Source of the DNA: Unio delphinus
Lineage: Eukaryota > Mollusca > Bivalvia > Unionida > Unionidae
Direction: 5' to 3'
NCBI GenBank assembly: GCA_029339505.1
Contig: JAQISU010000058.1
Span: 310,001-374,000 of the forward strand
DNA: 64,000 nt
The number at the start of each line of letters is the position of its first letter. The first letter of the stretch is position 1. The position numbers were made by a program, and so were the translations under genes. A model generated the notes under the pieces. The model did no database searches, was not told the origin of the DNA, and saw only the letters and a list, made by a program, of their open reading frames with translations. This document shows, in pieces, positions 9,101 to 17,085 of this stretch.

Positions 9101-9665
9101 TGATTTCTGGGAAACGTGGAGACCAAATGATTTGATAGTAGCAAGTAGAAAAATAGTCAGAGACACACTTCAGATGAAGTTATTTGAAACGCATAAAGAA
9201 AAATTTGCAACACTTCCAGTACCGTTGTGTTATAGGCCTTCGGATACAAGAAAGCAGAATATTGAAGTTGATATCCCAGGGAAGAGTGAAAAGCAGATTC
9301 TCGTGTTAAATGATATTGTGCTGGTTGATATCGGCGTCGTCGAAAATGTATTGCGTGCTAATAAATCCCCATGGACGCTAGGATACGCAGCAACAATACA
9401 CTCTTCACAGGGATTGACTATATCGAATACAATTGTTTGGATGGTGGATAATCACATCGAATGGTCGAATTTAGTCTATCTCGCAGTATCCAGAGTACGA
9501 AGAATAAATCAGCTTCGAAGAATTGTTGTTGGCGAAGCCAGTGGCGATGATGAAATCATTGGTGATGATAATGACACAACAATAAGTGATATTGATGTTA
9601 GCATCATTAATAAAAAAACTCTCCGGTTACAAACAACAGGACAAAAAAAAACAACGAGAATTTGA
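6117..9665 (+). CDS. Family B DNA polymerase fused to SF1 helicase (copy A)
   Basis: 1182 residues from the ATG at 6117; upstream in-frame codons lack an ATG, and the copy B gene starts at the matching Met. Polymerase part: motif A IDISACYPGS with Asp494, a motif B-like KK/RR segment near 655-675 (RRIIGKFTQGG), and motif C ATDSM with Asp746, as in protein-primed viral and Polinton polymerases. No clear 3'-5' exonuclease triad was found. Helicase part: Walker A-like GGSGKKT with Lys831, Walker B WDE at 899-901, motif III GDHGQ at 928-932, motif V TIHSSQG near 1093 and motif VI AVSRVRR near 1123. Walker A is unusual: Lys832 stands where Ser/Thr is expected. The N-terminus carries a triplicated 20-residue block, and several short palindromic inserts lie in the frame. 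It would replicate the viral genome in the nucleus. Copy B retains only the first half. Confidence 0.88.
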   Translation: MEEFKRLSKIKPWKNTKFNLDREFQRLSKIKPWKNTKFNLDREFQRLSKIKPWRNTKFNLDRVSDTPKRLIGDRTILGKIRECFNEFYRDGAAYCWSTFRIINNNIKDVVGVNVPIIDATMNDKRAAEIISHLGEKSKGFQAKQFPSKGGNPKDFKQSNSNQKYFFRIKFIIEVEGKWIIRDKFEPILKDKKTVIVSKDSKPGILTGIDKPYYERSYPVTAIVYGLYPLNDKPDIAKLAPMKYSPLTSSRLNCVATRVMEHFTNASRGNKLTDLRRRKITEWELTVKQHGAKISDIAKLEASLKFPISVTTITGEVLYEPKYQSRGAPIQIIDHNEHAWTPAVTIFPRDRTVRYIPPEFSGEFSGDVFYEEKLFDAIHALCKDDPVSVWLLSSAGSESGFDQFVRPNGELYRVEELDNRMRKIANDFSPESSHEKLLTDSFTIPSVVAHFAREKNSWRPTRTDFLEDVKLSCIEFGHGGLWNTKYHRDGMISIDISACYPGSFLRYGECAEYFKRFGHPTHEMTRLAINGPLPDFDLTGFARVISFELATGLHPCSYVWLGRHISEKAWMPIVLLRYMIDCGMLISLMVSEAIICYRAQKEVWLPQPDLDRIISELRKQFPEEQIMNWSKKLFESKKEQAKDLRRRIIGKFTQGGRYDNAKYSSRLIIDVAEYDFIVADLMKQGKLVSRKDAFLSNGEKLGTVVTYCDGYNSQYTHLRSSMLAYASINLFSMINRFPNTAVRVATDSMYIHNKYKSAVAAFTDPEENWGRWRFKKEMLHEYCESADVAMDDKYLCCNRIEIQSEFSNAPPVSDPICRYKTVYLNGCGGSGKKTRAIELYRRGNASVSNMIVLTPTHRLAREMIQRGVNACTYHSFFRWKGDEWTHDRMGDKFIPEIIIWDEICTVSLRVLQTFLEWLLNKNTKVVMCGDHGQPPPFVGGSPHEYLKGSVDYYEEINTDHRSLDEQLREFKALIRLQPDKIQCEIAREIISETPMNDFWETWRPNDLIVASRKIVRDTLQMKLFETHKEKFATLPVPLCYRPSDTRKQNIEVDIPGKSEKQILVLNDIVLVDIGVVENVLRANKSPWTLGYAATIHSSQGLTISNTIVWMVDNHIEWSNLVYLAVSRVRRINQLRRIVVGEASGDDEIIGDDNDTTISDIDVSIINKKTLRLQTTGQKKTTRI
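6121..6300 (+). repeat. Three exact-length 60-bp tandem repeats at polymerase N-terminus
   Basis: Units 6121-6180, 6181-6240 and 6241-6300 differ by a few bases and encode three copies of a 20-residue segment (LSKIKPWKNTKFNLDR core). Copy B has one copy, so this is a recent expansion in A. Confidence 0.95.
6521..6581 (+). repeat. Two copies of palindrome GAAATCCAAAGGATTTC inside polymerase gene
   Basis: At 6521-6537 and 6565-6581, with the imperfect palindrome TTTCCATCCAAAGGTGGAAA between them. Copy B lacks this whole block of the protein, so it is an in-frame insertion in A. Confidence 0.8.
7183..7212 (+). repeat. Overlapping hairpins CCCCGGAATTTTCCGGGG inside polymerase gene
   Basis: The 18-base hairpin is followed at once by a second AATTTTCCGGGG, giving two alternative stems. 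It encodes the short repeat EFSGEFSG, which is absent from the aligned part of copy B. Confidence 0.75.
8641..8656 (+). repeat. Perfect 16-bp palindrome GAAACGCTAGCGTTTC in helicase part
   Basis: Encodes NASVS just after the Walker A helix. The identical 16-mer occurs at 10110-10125 in the integrase gene, where the encoded residues are again NASVS although the gene is on the other strand. Confidence 0.9.
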
Positions 9666-9867
9666 TATTGATGCTGAACTAATAATCACTTTGAAGAAAC
9701 AACAGAATAATCACTGCGCGAGTTGCAATTGTATAATGCGTTGGCAGTATTCGGATAAGGATCCACGCCAATTCACCGTAGACAGAAAAAATAACAGTCT
9801 CGGTCATGTCAGAAATAATGTGATGTTGACTTGTCTTGAGTGCAATAGACGCAACGGTGCTAATTAA
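9586..9867 (+). CDS. HNH nuclease domain without start codon, downstream of helicase (copy A)
   Basis: The frame is open from inside the end of the polymerase-helicase gene to the stop at 9865-9867. It shows the zinc-binding HNH pattern: CASC near 9715, then TVDRKNNSLGHVRNN and CLECNRRNG, i.e. CxxC...D...N...CxxC. There is no ATG before the domain. The frame is offset from the helicase frame, and the two overlap around an A7 tract (9609-9615) and an A9 tract further on. The natural reading is a C-terminal HNH domain of the large replication protein that is now out of frame, by mutation, slippage or sequencing error. It overlaps the integrase 3' end by 8 bp, tail to tail. Copy B has deleted this part. 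Confidence 0.6.
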   Translation: MILMLASLIKKLSGYKQQDKKKQREFDIDAELIITLKKQQNNHCASCNCIMRWQYSDKDPRQFTVDRKNNSLGHVRNNVMLTCLECNRRNGAN

Positions 9868-10824
9868 GACCATGCGGTGGCAATTGAGTATCCTCGGGAA
9901 TTACCTGTAGTTGTTGTCGAGTAAATCCTCGCTGAGGAGCAGTTGAATCCAGTTTATAGATTGCTGGTCTACCAGTTGATCGTGTTATACTAGATATCTT
10001 GTGTGCAGTAACACTCCAAATAGGATCAGTAGCCCTTTTTCTACCCCCTTCAAGCTCTCCTGGTTCGTATAAGTACCTCACAATGACACTACTACCAAGA
10101 ATTGGTTGGGAAACGCTAGCGTTTCTAGGGAAATCTTTTTGTGGTTGTACGGGTATTGACTTCTTTTTAATCGCGTTGATAGGTTTCATGTTGATTGTTC
10201 TAGTAATCTCGTTATTCAGTGCAGTAATCACAGATGGTAATCTTTTAACCCATTCACTGGATCGCTTTTCTTGAATGAATTCTTTTGCGTATTGATATCC
10301 AAATAACCGCTCAGCAATCGTCCGATTAAATCGTTCTACAATGGCCTGATCGCGATGTAGCGCAGTATGCCCTCGTCGTATGGTGACATTATGATGTTTC
10401 ATTGTAGATAACACTGCACCCTGAAATTCCTTGCCAGGATCAACCTGCAATAGATTCGGCCAGTGCAGAGGACCTCGTCGATAAATCCTTTCAAATGCAG
10501 AAGCAACTTCAGTGGCTGATTTTGTTTTTAACGGTTCTGCTTCTTTGTATCGACTTGCAATATCAACTACGGTTAACGCGTATTTGTAACCACGATCATG
10601 TGGCAGAAATAATATATCAGCCTGATGAACTTCATTAGGAGCGGTCACATCAAAATGCGAGAATTGAATTTGTTTAGGTGGTGGTAGATAAATTTGCCAT
10701 AGTGCCTGTTTGGATAACCAATCCGCCGCTGTAGTTTTTTTTTCACTTTTGCAGCGCTAGCGAGTTTATGGACTGCTGATTTACCCCTCCAGTATCCTCT
10801 TGGGGAATAATAAATTGATTCCAT
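9860..10824 (-). pseudogene. rve-type integrase with frameshift (copy A)
   Basis: DDE integrase of retroviral/Polinton type. Starting from the ATG at 10824 (YYSPRGYWRG follows), the frame breaks at an A9 tract (complement of about 10735-10743) and continues in another frame from about 10730. The catalytic core is complete: first Asp in VHQADIL, second in LQVDPGKEF, Glu in IVERFNRT. It is followed by a chromodomain-like basic C-terminus. It would join viral ends to host DNA. The copy B gene (40049-40996) has no frameshift here but two nonsense codons. The 16-bp palindrome at 10110-10125 is an insertion relative to B. The 3' end overlaps the HNH ORF. Confidence 0.85.
10110..10125. repeat. Perfect 16-bp palindrome GAAACGCTAGCGTTTC in integrase gene
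   Basis: Identical to 8641-8656. The copy B integrase reads straight across this place without it, so it is an in-frame insertion. Copy B has a 13-base fragment CTAGCGTTTCTAG at a different point of the same gene (40875-40887). Confidence 0.9.
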
Positions 10825-10828
10825 ATTA

Positions 10829-11197
10829 TTAATTACCAGCACCCATCATCAATTTGCCTTTCATAGCTGATTTTACCAACCACGAAGCCAACTTTTCTTT
10901 AAAAGATTTATCAGGAATAGCATTTAACGCATGAATTAATTTCACATCCGCGAGATGCCTGTTTTGCAGATTGCTGCTTTTATATGCAACATCATGAGCA
11001 TGACACGCCTTATCAATAGCGTTTATCGGATACTCGCCGGATCGGGGTTGATTTTGATCATCAAGTCTGATATCTAATCGTGTTCCGGGACCACAGTAGC
11101 TATATCCTGGAAGGTGCTTTTCTCCGGGGTACTTTGCCCATTGGGTTCCAGGGAGCTTTGCCAATTTGGCTGCAATATCACCTCCTCGTTTTTTTTT
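10829..11197 (-). CDS. Phospholipase A2-like protein without AUG start (copy A)
   Basis: About 120 residues with a PLA2 signature: Ca-loop-like YCGPGT, then the catalytic helix IDKACHAHDVAY with the His-Asp pair. This is the small PLA2 type seen in parvovirus VP1 and in Polinton/adintovirus-like elements, where it is thought to breach endosomal membranes. The frame opens at 11197 after a TAA and contains no Met before the domain. It overlaps the end of the zinc-ribbon gene in the +1 frame across an A11 tract. Copy B has exactly the same frame relation with an A8 tract. Expression by frameshifting or slippage as a zinc-ribbon-PLA2 fusion is a plausible inference. The gene ends 4 bp before the integrase ATG. 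Confidence 0.8.
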   Translation of the reverse strand, partial: KKKRGGDIAAKLAKLPGTQWAKYPGEKHLPGYSYCGPGTRLDIRLDDQNQPRSGEYPINAIDKACHAHDVAYKSSNLQNRHLADVKLIHALNAIPDKSFKEKLASWLVKSAMKGKLMMGAGN

Positions 11198-11369
11198 TTA
11201 AAACATCTCCGGATTGTAAAATCTTTGGTTTTGTAGAAATAAATCTAAACTTTTTTATACCACATGTTGCACATCTACCAGTTAGTGCTGATCTGTTATT
11301 TTTAGTTGTAACCGTCGTCACATCATTTGTGCTAGTACGCGTTTTACACTTCACACAATATAGATCCAT
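11178..11369 (-). CDS. Zinc-ribbon protein, DUF5679-like (copy A)
   Basis: 63 residues from an ATG. Two CxxC knuckles (YCVKCKTRT near the start and CATCGIKKF near residue 33) enclose a KNNRSAL segment that matches the small zinc-ribbon family DUF5679, found in many DNA viruses. The 53-residue copy B gene (39531-39692) has the same layout, but its second knuckle reads CVQCST. It is divergent from the ATPase gene with only 17 bp between the two ATGs, and its 3' end overlaps the PLA2 frame. Function is unknown; such proteins are often nucleic-acid binding. Confidence 0.75.
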   Translation of the reverse strand: MDLYCVKCKTRTSTNDVTTVTTKNNRSALTGRCATCGIKKFRFISTKPKILQSGDVLKKKTRR

Positions 11370-11386
11370 AATTTATGTATAGAGAT
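11370..11386. promoter_or_regulatory. 17-bp head-to-head start region, zinc-ribbon / ATPase
   Basis: Only 17 AT-rich bases lie between the divergent ATGs at 11369 and 11387; copy B has 17 bases as well (39514-39530, containing TATATATAA). Transcription must start inside the facing genes or use this AT-rich core in both directions. Confidence 0.45.
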
Positions 11387-12046
11387 ATGAATATAATTGA
11401 TTTTTCAGCGACTAAAATAAGAGAACCAGTTAAGCATCATGCAGCGCTACCAAACTCTATCCGTGCAATTATAATCGGGCCATCTGGATCCGGCAAGACT
11501 CAATTGCTGCTCAATTTAATAATGAGATGGATGAAGTGGGATAAGTTGTATTTAATTGCTCCTAGCGTAGATGATCAACGATGCTATGAAGTGTTAAAGG
11601 ATTTTAACGAGAATGCATCAGAAATTAAAGGTGAGAATACCATTGATTTTATAACTGATATTGACGAGGCGCCATCCGTGGATGACCTTGATGGGAGTAT
11701 TAACAATTTAGTCGTATACGACGATGTGATGTTAGACAATCAAAAAAACTCAGCTAGAATATTTTCCCGGGGGCGTCACAAAAACACTGATGTGATATAT
11801 GTCACTCAACGCTACACTCAGATTCCAAAAGTGATCAGAGATAACTGTAATATTCTTGCTGTGTTTAACGGCGTTGATACACATACGCTACGAAATATTT
11901 GGCAGACATGGTGTTCCGATATGGACTTCAATCAATTTAAAAATTTCTTTAGTCATGCTCAGTCAACCCCGCATGGATTTGTAACAATAAATTTACATGA
12001 TCCTCGGACACGATATCGTATCGGACTCGATCAAATATTCGGTTGA
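11387..12046 (+). CDS. Genome-packaging ATPase, FtsK/HerA (A32-like) type (copy A)
   Basis: 219 residues from the ATG that matches the start in copy B; an upstream in-frame ATG at 11375 is not shared. Walker A GPSGSGKTQLLLN at about residues 33-45, Walker B NLVVYDD near 111, then a conserved VTQRYTQIPK motif near 139, all as in the packaging ATPases of Polinton-like viruses. It would pump the genome into the capsid. It is intact and about 75-80% identical by eye to the copy B protein (38848-39513). Its last codons fall inside the long terminal repeat as defined in copy B. Confidence 0.92.
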   Translation: MNIIDFSATKIREPVKHHAALPNSIRAIIIGPSGSGKTQLLLNLIMRWMKWDKLYLIAPSVDDQRCYEVLKDFNENASEIKGENTIDFITDIDEAPSVDDLDGSINNLVVYDDVMLDNQKNSARIFSRGRHKNTDVIYVTQRYTQIPKVIRDNCNILAVFNGVDTHTLRNIWQTWCSDMDFNQFKNFFSHAQSTPHGFVTINLHDPRTRYRIGLDQIFG

Positions 12047-12087
12047 AATCATTTATTATTTTTGTTAACCCAGTGATGAAATTACTA

Positions 12088-12252
12088 AGCAGCAGAGAGG
12101 GTGGATGACCACATCGTTGCGACCAAAATTGATTAAAAAATCGTAAAGTCTCCGTTTGCTAAATGGAGACTTATTTTTTTTGGTTAAAATAAGGTTTCGT
12201 AGGAAGCATTATTTTTGCTTGAAATCGTGGTCTGTTCACCCTCTCTGCTGCT
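12088..12252. repeat. Terminal region of copy A: 165-bp segment bounded by inverted terminal motifs
   Basis: AGCAGCAGAGAGGGTGGATG starts at 12088 and its inverse ends at 12252, about 20 bp in each arm, with a near-palindrome in the middle. The outer half aligns with the terminal repeat of copy B (hairpin, poly-T, then the CGTAGGAAGC and TGCTTGAAA blocks). The inner copy of the terminal motif has no match in copy B and may be a partly duplicated end. Confidence 0.7.
12146..12172. repeat. 27-bp near-palindrome inside the terminal repeat (copy A)
   Basis: Stem AAGTCTCC (12146-12153) pairs with GGAGACTT (12165-12172), and the 11 bases between are themselves nearly symmetrical. The same structure is present in both ends of copy B (38752-38778 and 51623-51649), with differences that mostly keep the symmetry. 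Confidence 0.8.
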
Positions 12253-12873
12253 GCCTATCCAAATGCAAACGTTATGGGTTGCTATTTCCACCTGACACAA
12301 AGCGTTATACGTAAAGTTAACGACATCGGCATGAAAGTTGATCACGAGTCTAATGACAGCTTACGCACGGCCGCTCGCTGTTTACCTGCTTTGGCGATAG
12401 TTCCAGCTGCAGATGTCGTAGACGCTTTTCTCATATTAGCCGATAGCATGCCAGATCATGAAAAGATGCCTGAACTCTTATCATATTTTGAACATACATA
12501 TATTCGTGGTAGACGGACACCTGGACGTGGAGAACAATACAGGCCGGCAATCTTTCCAATCGAAACATGGAATCACTTTGAAACGGTGTCAGAAGGTGTT
12601 GCCAGAACAACAAACGCTGTGGAAGGTTGGCACTTCGCACTACAAGCTCTTTTTCAGTGTCATCATCCCACTTTATGGACTTTCTTAAAGGGAATCGAGA
12701 GAGACATTCAGATGCAAAGAACGTCTTTTCTGCAAGGAATCGCTAGTTCGCAGCCGTCTGTCCCCAAGAGATACCAGACGCAGAAGACACGTGTCAAAAA
12801 TGCTGTGGAACGTTACTCTTCGAGCGAAATTCTTGTCTATCTGCGAGCCATTGTTTACTTGTCATACATTTAA
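12253..12873 (+). pseudogene. MULE-type transposase, C-terminal fragment cut by copy A
   Basis: The reading frame is open from the very first base after the viral terminus to the stop at 12871-12873. It contains GCYFHLTQS, PALAIVP and TTNAVEGWHFAL, which belong to the C-terminal part of the MULE transposase domain found in many invertebrate FLYWCH/MULE proteins. Codons AYPNANV run up to the junction, so copy A inserted inside this gene. The N-terminal part should lie left of the viral copy, outside the window. Predicted target duplication at this side: GCCTA. Confidence 0.85.
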
Positions 12874-15796
12874 CTTTTTAAATTTAAAGTTCTCTATTTC
12901 ACTTTACATTTAAATTGCGGACTTCTGATTACCTTTTATTAAATTGCGTTAAATAAATATTTTTAAATTAAATTTTTAGTCCTCTATTTCACTTAACATT
13001 CAACTTGTAGATTTCTGATTACCTTTTATTAAATTGCGTTAAATACATTTGCTTTATTTCTTCTTAGTTTACATTTTCGCGGGAGGGATTAGGTGTCGCA
13101 GTATTTAGTGTCAATGGGATTATCTGTCGGGGGATTAAGTGTCAGGCATTAACTGTCACGGGATTAACTGTCGCGGGATTATATGTCCGTACACCCTGGT
13201 AGCATTTCACTTTCCTGGAAAAAATGGATGAGTTGTGCAAGTATAAAAGCCGTCAACAACACCTGTAATGTAATTATGGCCTGTTCATACGGCTGACAGC
13301 GACAACTGTAATGCAATTATTGCCTGTTCATAACGGCGGACAGCGACAGCTGTAATGCAATTATTGCCTGTTTATACTGCTGACAGCGACAACTGTAATG
13401 CATATATTGCCTGTTGATAACGGCTGACAGCGACAACTGTAATCCAATTATTGCCTGTTAAATGGCCATAAGCAACACCAATTATGGAATTAATAACTGT
13501 TACGATTCTCGTTAACAACACCCGAAATGGGTTTATTGGTATTCAATATGGTTGACAGCATCACTGGTAATGCAACTATTCCGTTACAGTCATTCACTGA
13601 TAGGCAGTGTACTTGTATTGCAATATAGATCAAACACTTTTTCCAGAGGGAATATTTTGTAATCACAATAAGCGACTGGAGCTTTAGTCATGTGTATTCT
13701 AGAGTGTGTGTCATGACAAGATGGAGGACTTTATATTGTATTGTGGAGTATTCTATATCGCGTTACATTATGAAAACATGTTTGTATGAACAAGAACTGA
13801 ATTGTATTCGCGCTGCAATAGATACTAATTTATTAGATGAAATTCAAAACAAATTTTAATCATGACATTCTCTTAGGAAAAATATGAACATCTAATCATC
13901 GTTCGTTGCATCCTCTGAAAAAAAGTTTCTAAAATAAGACATTGCAAACAGTACCACTCTAAATATATTTAATTTACCAATTCTATCCAATGTGCAATTC
14001 AACCATGATGCACACACACGATAAAGCTATAAGGCTTTATTTCAAATTTTTATTTCAAAAGGTTAACTTTGACAAACTGGTCTTATTTTAAAAAATGTGT
14101 GAACTGTTGGATAACTGAATCAAAACGACAAACATTATTCAAGGTTGATTCCCGGTTAATGGAAAGGTATTGTTATATACCATGTTTATCACTCATATAG
14201 ACATGCCTTGAAAGTTACACTTGTCAAATTATTTCGTAGTCGATTTCACTGCTTAATGGTAATTGGCATCACTCTGTAATATCGGAAGCAGGATACAAAT
14301 ATCCGATATTTATTGAGTCATTATTGAGTCATTATTGAGTCATTATTGAGTCATTACAGCCCATTGCCAATATTGTTACAAAGCTTTCTTATCAGACCAT
14401 GATAAAACATTTCTTATTTTATGGACTCGTATACAAGTACTCGATGTCAGGCAGTCTGAACCTCAGAGGTTTATTATTTTCCATTGTTATACAGTTTTTC
14501 CTACACAAAACTGTGGCAGGTTTTGTTGTTATATTATTAATAAATCTGGGGTGCGATTGTCAGCGTCCCTAGATTGAATGTCCAATACAAACTAAATGAA
14601 GATATTGTATGGAACGATGACATCTGACTTGTTATTTCTTTAAAGCAATAATCAAGGCTGTATTTCAAGATCATATATATTTGAACGTTTGCTTCCGTTT
14701 GACGAAAATATACCACAAGCTGTGGACAGTATTGAAGCTGATAATAAAATTATTCCTATTTAATTTCTATCAGTATCTTTAACTTTCATGAAAAGGTGAA
14801 AGGTAAATTGTTTGGTCCATCATTATTAGCATATTTATCGTCGCAATTGATAAACAATCCAATATAAAGAATCCACAAAATACAGTTCTTCCTTAGTTTT
14901 GCAATATATACAATTAATTTAATTTACAGCTACCTTACAACAAGATTTGTTTTCAAGTAACTGTTAATCCATTGTTATAATGTGTCAAAATTATATCCAG
15001 TTTACTTTCCTTAGTTATAGCGAATGCTCAACTTATATGCAGTTATCATATAAAAATGTTATTTTAATTACTGCATTTATTTTCTGCGCTGAATTACCTG
15101 TAGTGATGTTTGTGTACTCTCCTTAAAATAAACAGGTAATACATATATCAATCAATGCAAACAAGAGCCAAAGTGCAAAGCTGTCAAGGGACAAGATCAG
15201 GAGAATTAATGGCAAACACAAGATGACATGTGGCTATGTTATTTTGATGCTTTAATAAATCAATTTGTTGGTTTGGTGAGCTGTCTTTTTATTGGTTTAT
15301 TGAGATATTTTGGCGTGCTATTCCGCATATTGTCGACACCTGGATAATAAATATATTAAATATATTTTATTTGCTAAATTATGTAAAAAAGACAGTTGCG
15401 CTCCAAGTTCGCTTATATATCTTTCCCAATGCTCGTATATTGATGCGAATTAATTGCATCATTGCAAACTCAGAAAACATAGCTCAGATACAAGTAAATT
15501 AATAAATATATATAATGTAAATCACCGATACAGTAATATAATACAATTTAGTTATATTTTTACCAAGTAAAAGAATTTTAAGTTATGAAAAATAGTTTCC
15601 ACATGGAATTTGATGAAATGATTGGACATAACCAATTCGCATACTTAGGTTGCCATATTAGGCGTATAATGTCAGCAAAATAACTACCAGTTTACCGGTA
15701 TGTCCCACAACGATGTAAACCTTTAAGATATTAAACATTTCATCATGTCAATGACGGATTAAAACTTCCATATTATACAGATTTTTAAAAAGTTAC
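12874..15796. other. Non-coding host DNA with several tandem repeats
   Basis: No gene seen. It holds an 88-bp direct repeat after the MULE stop (12880-13050), short GGGATTAxxTGTC repeats (13085-13190), a 45-bp tandem repeat (about 13255-13460) and four TATTGAGTCAT units (14310-14357). Confidence 0.6.
13255..13460. repeat. About 45-bp tandem repeat, five copies
   Basis: Units contain GACAGCGACAACTGTAATGC and TTATTGCCTGTT, with small differences between copies. Confidence 0.8.
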
Positions 15797-16210
15797 CTTA
15801 ACTGGATCAATACAAAATATTGACTCAATGAAGAACAAAAGAAACGCCGTCAACCACCCTTCGGGCTTCTGCTTCCCCCATTGCATGTTGTATAGGATCG
15901 TGAAGAATGCCGATAAAGTTGTGGACATGACAACTAATGTACAACTAATATAAATGGACCAAGAGGGAAACCAAAATCCTTCGAATCGTTGCAAACCCCT
16001 GACATTGAGATGTTTCTCCAGCTCCAGGCTCTCCTTCTGACGCTTCTGATGCCAAGAATCCACAATGGAAATCCTGTATTTCTTGGATCTGTCAGACGTA
16101 TTTTGAAATTCGGTCTTCTTGCTGTATCGTCGTCTTGAATTTTTGAAGATGGCAATGGGTATCATTGTGGCTGGTGTTGTTATCAAAGCACATACGAAGG
16201 AGACGTATAT
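15797..16210 (-). CDS. Polycystin-1-like exon (transmembrane region), isolated
   Basis: A 414-bp exon with a good acceptor (TTATTAG before 16210) and donor (GTAACT after 15797), both phase 0. The translation has a hydrophobic start, a long polar loop with a GLQRFEGF segment, then WSIYISCTLVV, SAFFTILY, MQWGKQKPEGWL and FCIDPVK. This is the diagnostic order of the polycystin-1 region before the NRD/PKD channel domain. It would be part of a large membrane receptor-channel. In protein order it should come before the four exons at 53559-63123, yet it lies downstream of them on the same strand, so it must belong to another copy or a remnant. I found no further exon of it between 12.9 and 15.8 kb. 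Confidence 0.8.
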
Positions 16211-16288
16211 CTAATAAACAAATTTGAATTTATCAAACAAAGTAAAGAAAGGACACACATATTACTTACACTCGTTTATTCTTGCATC

Positions 16289-16553
16289 TTTAGATGTCCT
16301 ATTAGAAGGGGACTATAAGTCTTTAGATGTCCTATTAGAAGGGGACTATAAATCTTTAGATGTCCTATTAGAAGGGGACTATAAGTCTTTAGATGTCCTA
16401 TTAGAAGGGGACTATAAGTCTTTAGATGTCCTATTAGAAGGGGACTATAAATCTTTAGATGTCCTATTAGAAGGGGACTATAAGTCTTTAGATGTCCTAT
16501 TAGAAGGGGGCTATAACTCTTTAGATGTCCTATTAGAAGGGGACTATAAGTTC
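16289..16553. repeat. 33-bp minisatellite, eight copies, just upstream of the polycystin exon
   Basis: Unit TCTTTAGATGTCCTATTAGA plus 13 more bases, nearly identical in all copies. Because 33 is a multiple of three and the unit lacks stops, it creates spurious ORFs on both strands. It ends about 80 bp from the exon acceptor. Confidence 0.95.
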
Positions 16554-16617
16554 GATTCTGATCAGTTGGAGACATGTGTGGGCGTGGTTGGTGTAAAGTC
16601 ATGAGCTCATTTTTCAT

Positions 16618-17080
16618 ACCATTTGAACAGGAAGCACGTACGTTTTCTAAAGATATGTTTAAATTTACTAACCATATGTGATTATTATTCTGTATAATCA
16701 GTCAGTAATGTTTATACATTTACTAAAGAATTTCACTAGAGCTGCTACTTAATGATGTCATGAAAGTAAGACGTTTGAAACGTAAGAACTTATACAGCAT
16801 GACAAGTATACATAAACGGCAAGGTCTCTATCGTCAGTACCTTACAATGTCGTAGATCGGTAGATTGTTTAAACATATTGAAATTATTACGTTATTCGTG
16901 AAAAGTTTAATATATGAACGAATAAACAAATTATGTGTGTATGTCTTGCTTTATAATCAGCAATTAATACACCTAAAACATTTCCTGAGCTTCTTTTTTC
17001 ATTGAATATCGCATATTTCAAATCTACTCATAAAAACAAGATTCTAAAGAATCCACACTGGCGACATAATTATTAATGGT
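16618..17080. other. Non-coding host DNA
   Basis: AT-rich, no gene or clear repeat seen. Confidence 0.5.
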
Positions 17081-17085
17081 AATCA

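Larger units (their letters stand above)
1..12252. mobile_element. Polinton/Maverick-like integrated virus, copy A (left end outside window)
   Basis: The gene set is that of a Polinton/adintovirus-type element: double-jelly-roll capsid protein, FtsK/HerA-type packaging ATPase, rve integrase, family B polymerase fused to a helicase, PLA2, and several zinc and HNH proteins. Capsid genes run on the minus strand at the left, replication and packaging genes at the right. The right end at 12252 is the terminal motif AGCAGCAGAGAGGGTG read in reverse, and the next base enters a MULE transposase reading frame. The left terminus, the protease and the fibre genes lie beyond the window. Most genes are open, so this copy is younger or better kept than copies B and C. 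Genus-level placement cannot be made from the sequence alone. Confidence 0.9.

Noticed and set aside
13085..13190. Possible telomere-like GGGATTA repeats
   Set aside because: Units are irregular (GGGATTAxxTGTC) and short, without telomeric regularity.
16224..16617. Repetitive ORFs of 113-126 aa on both strands
   Set aside because: They are produced by the 33-bp minisatellite, whose length is a multiple of three.
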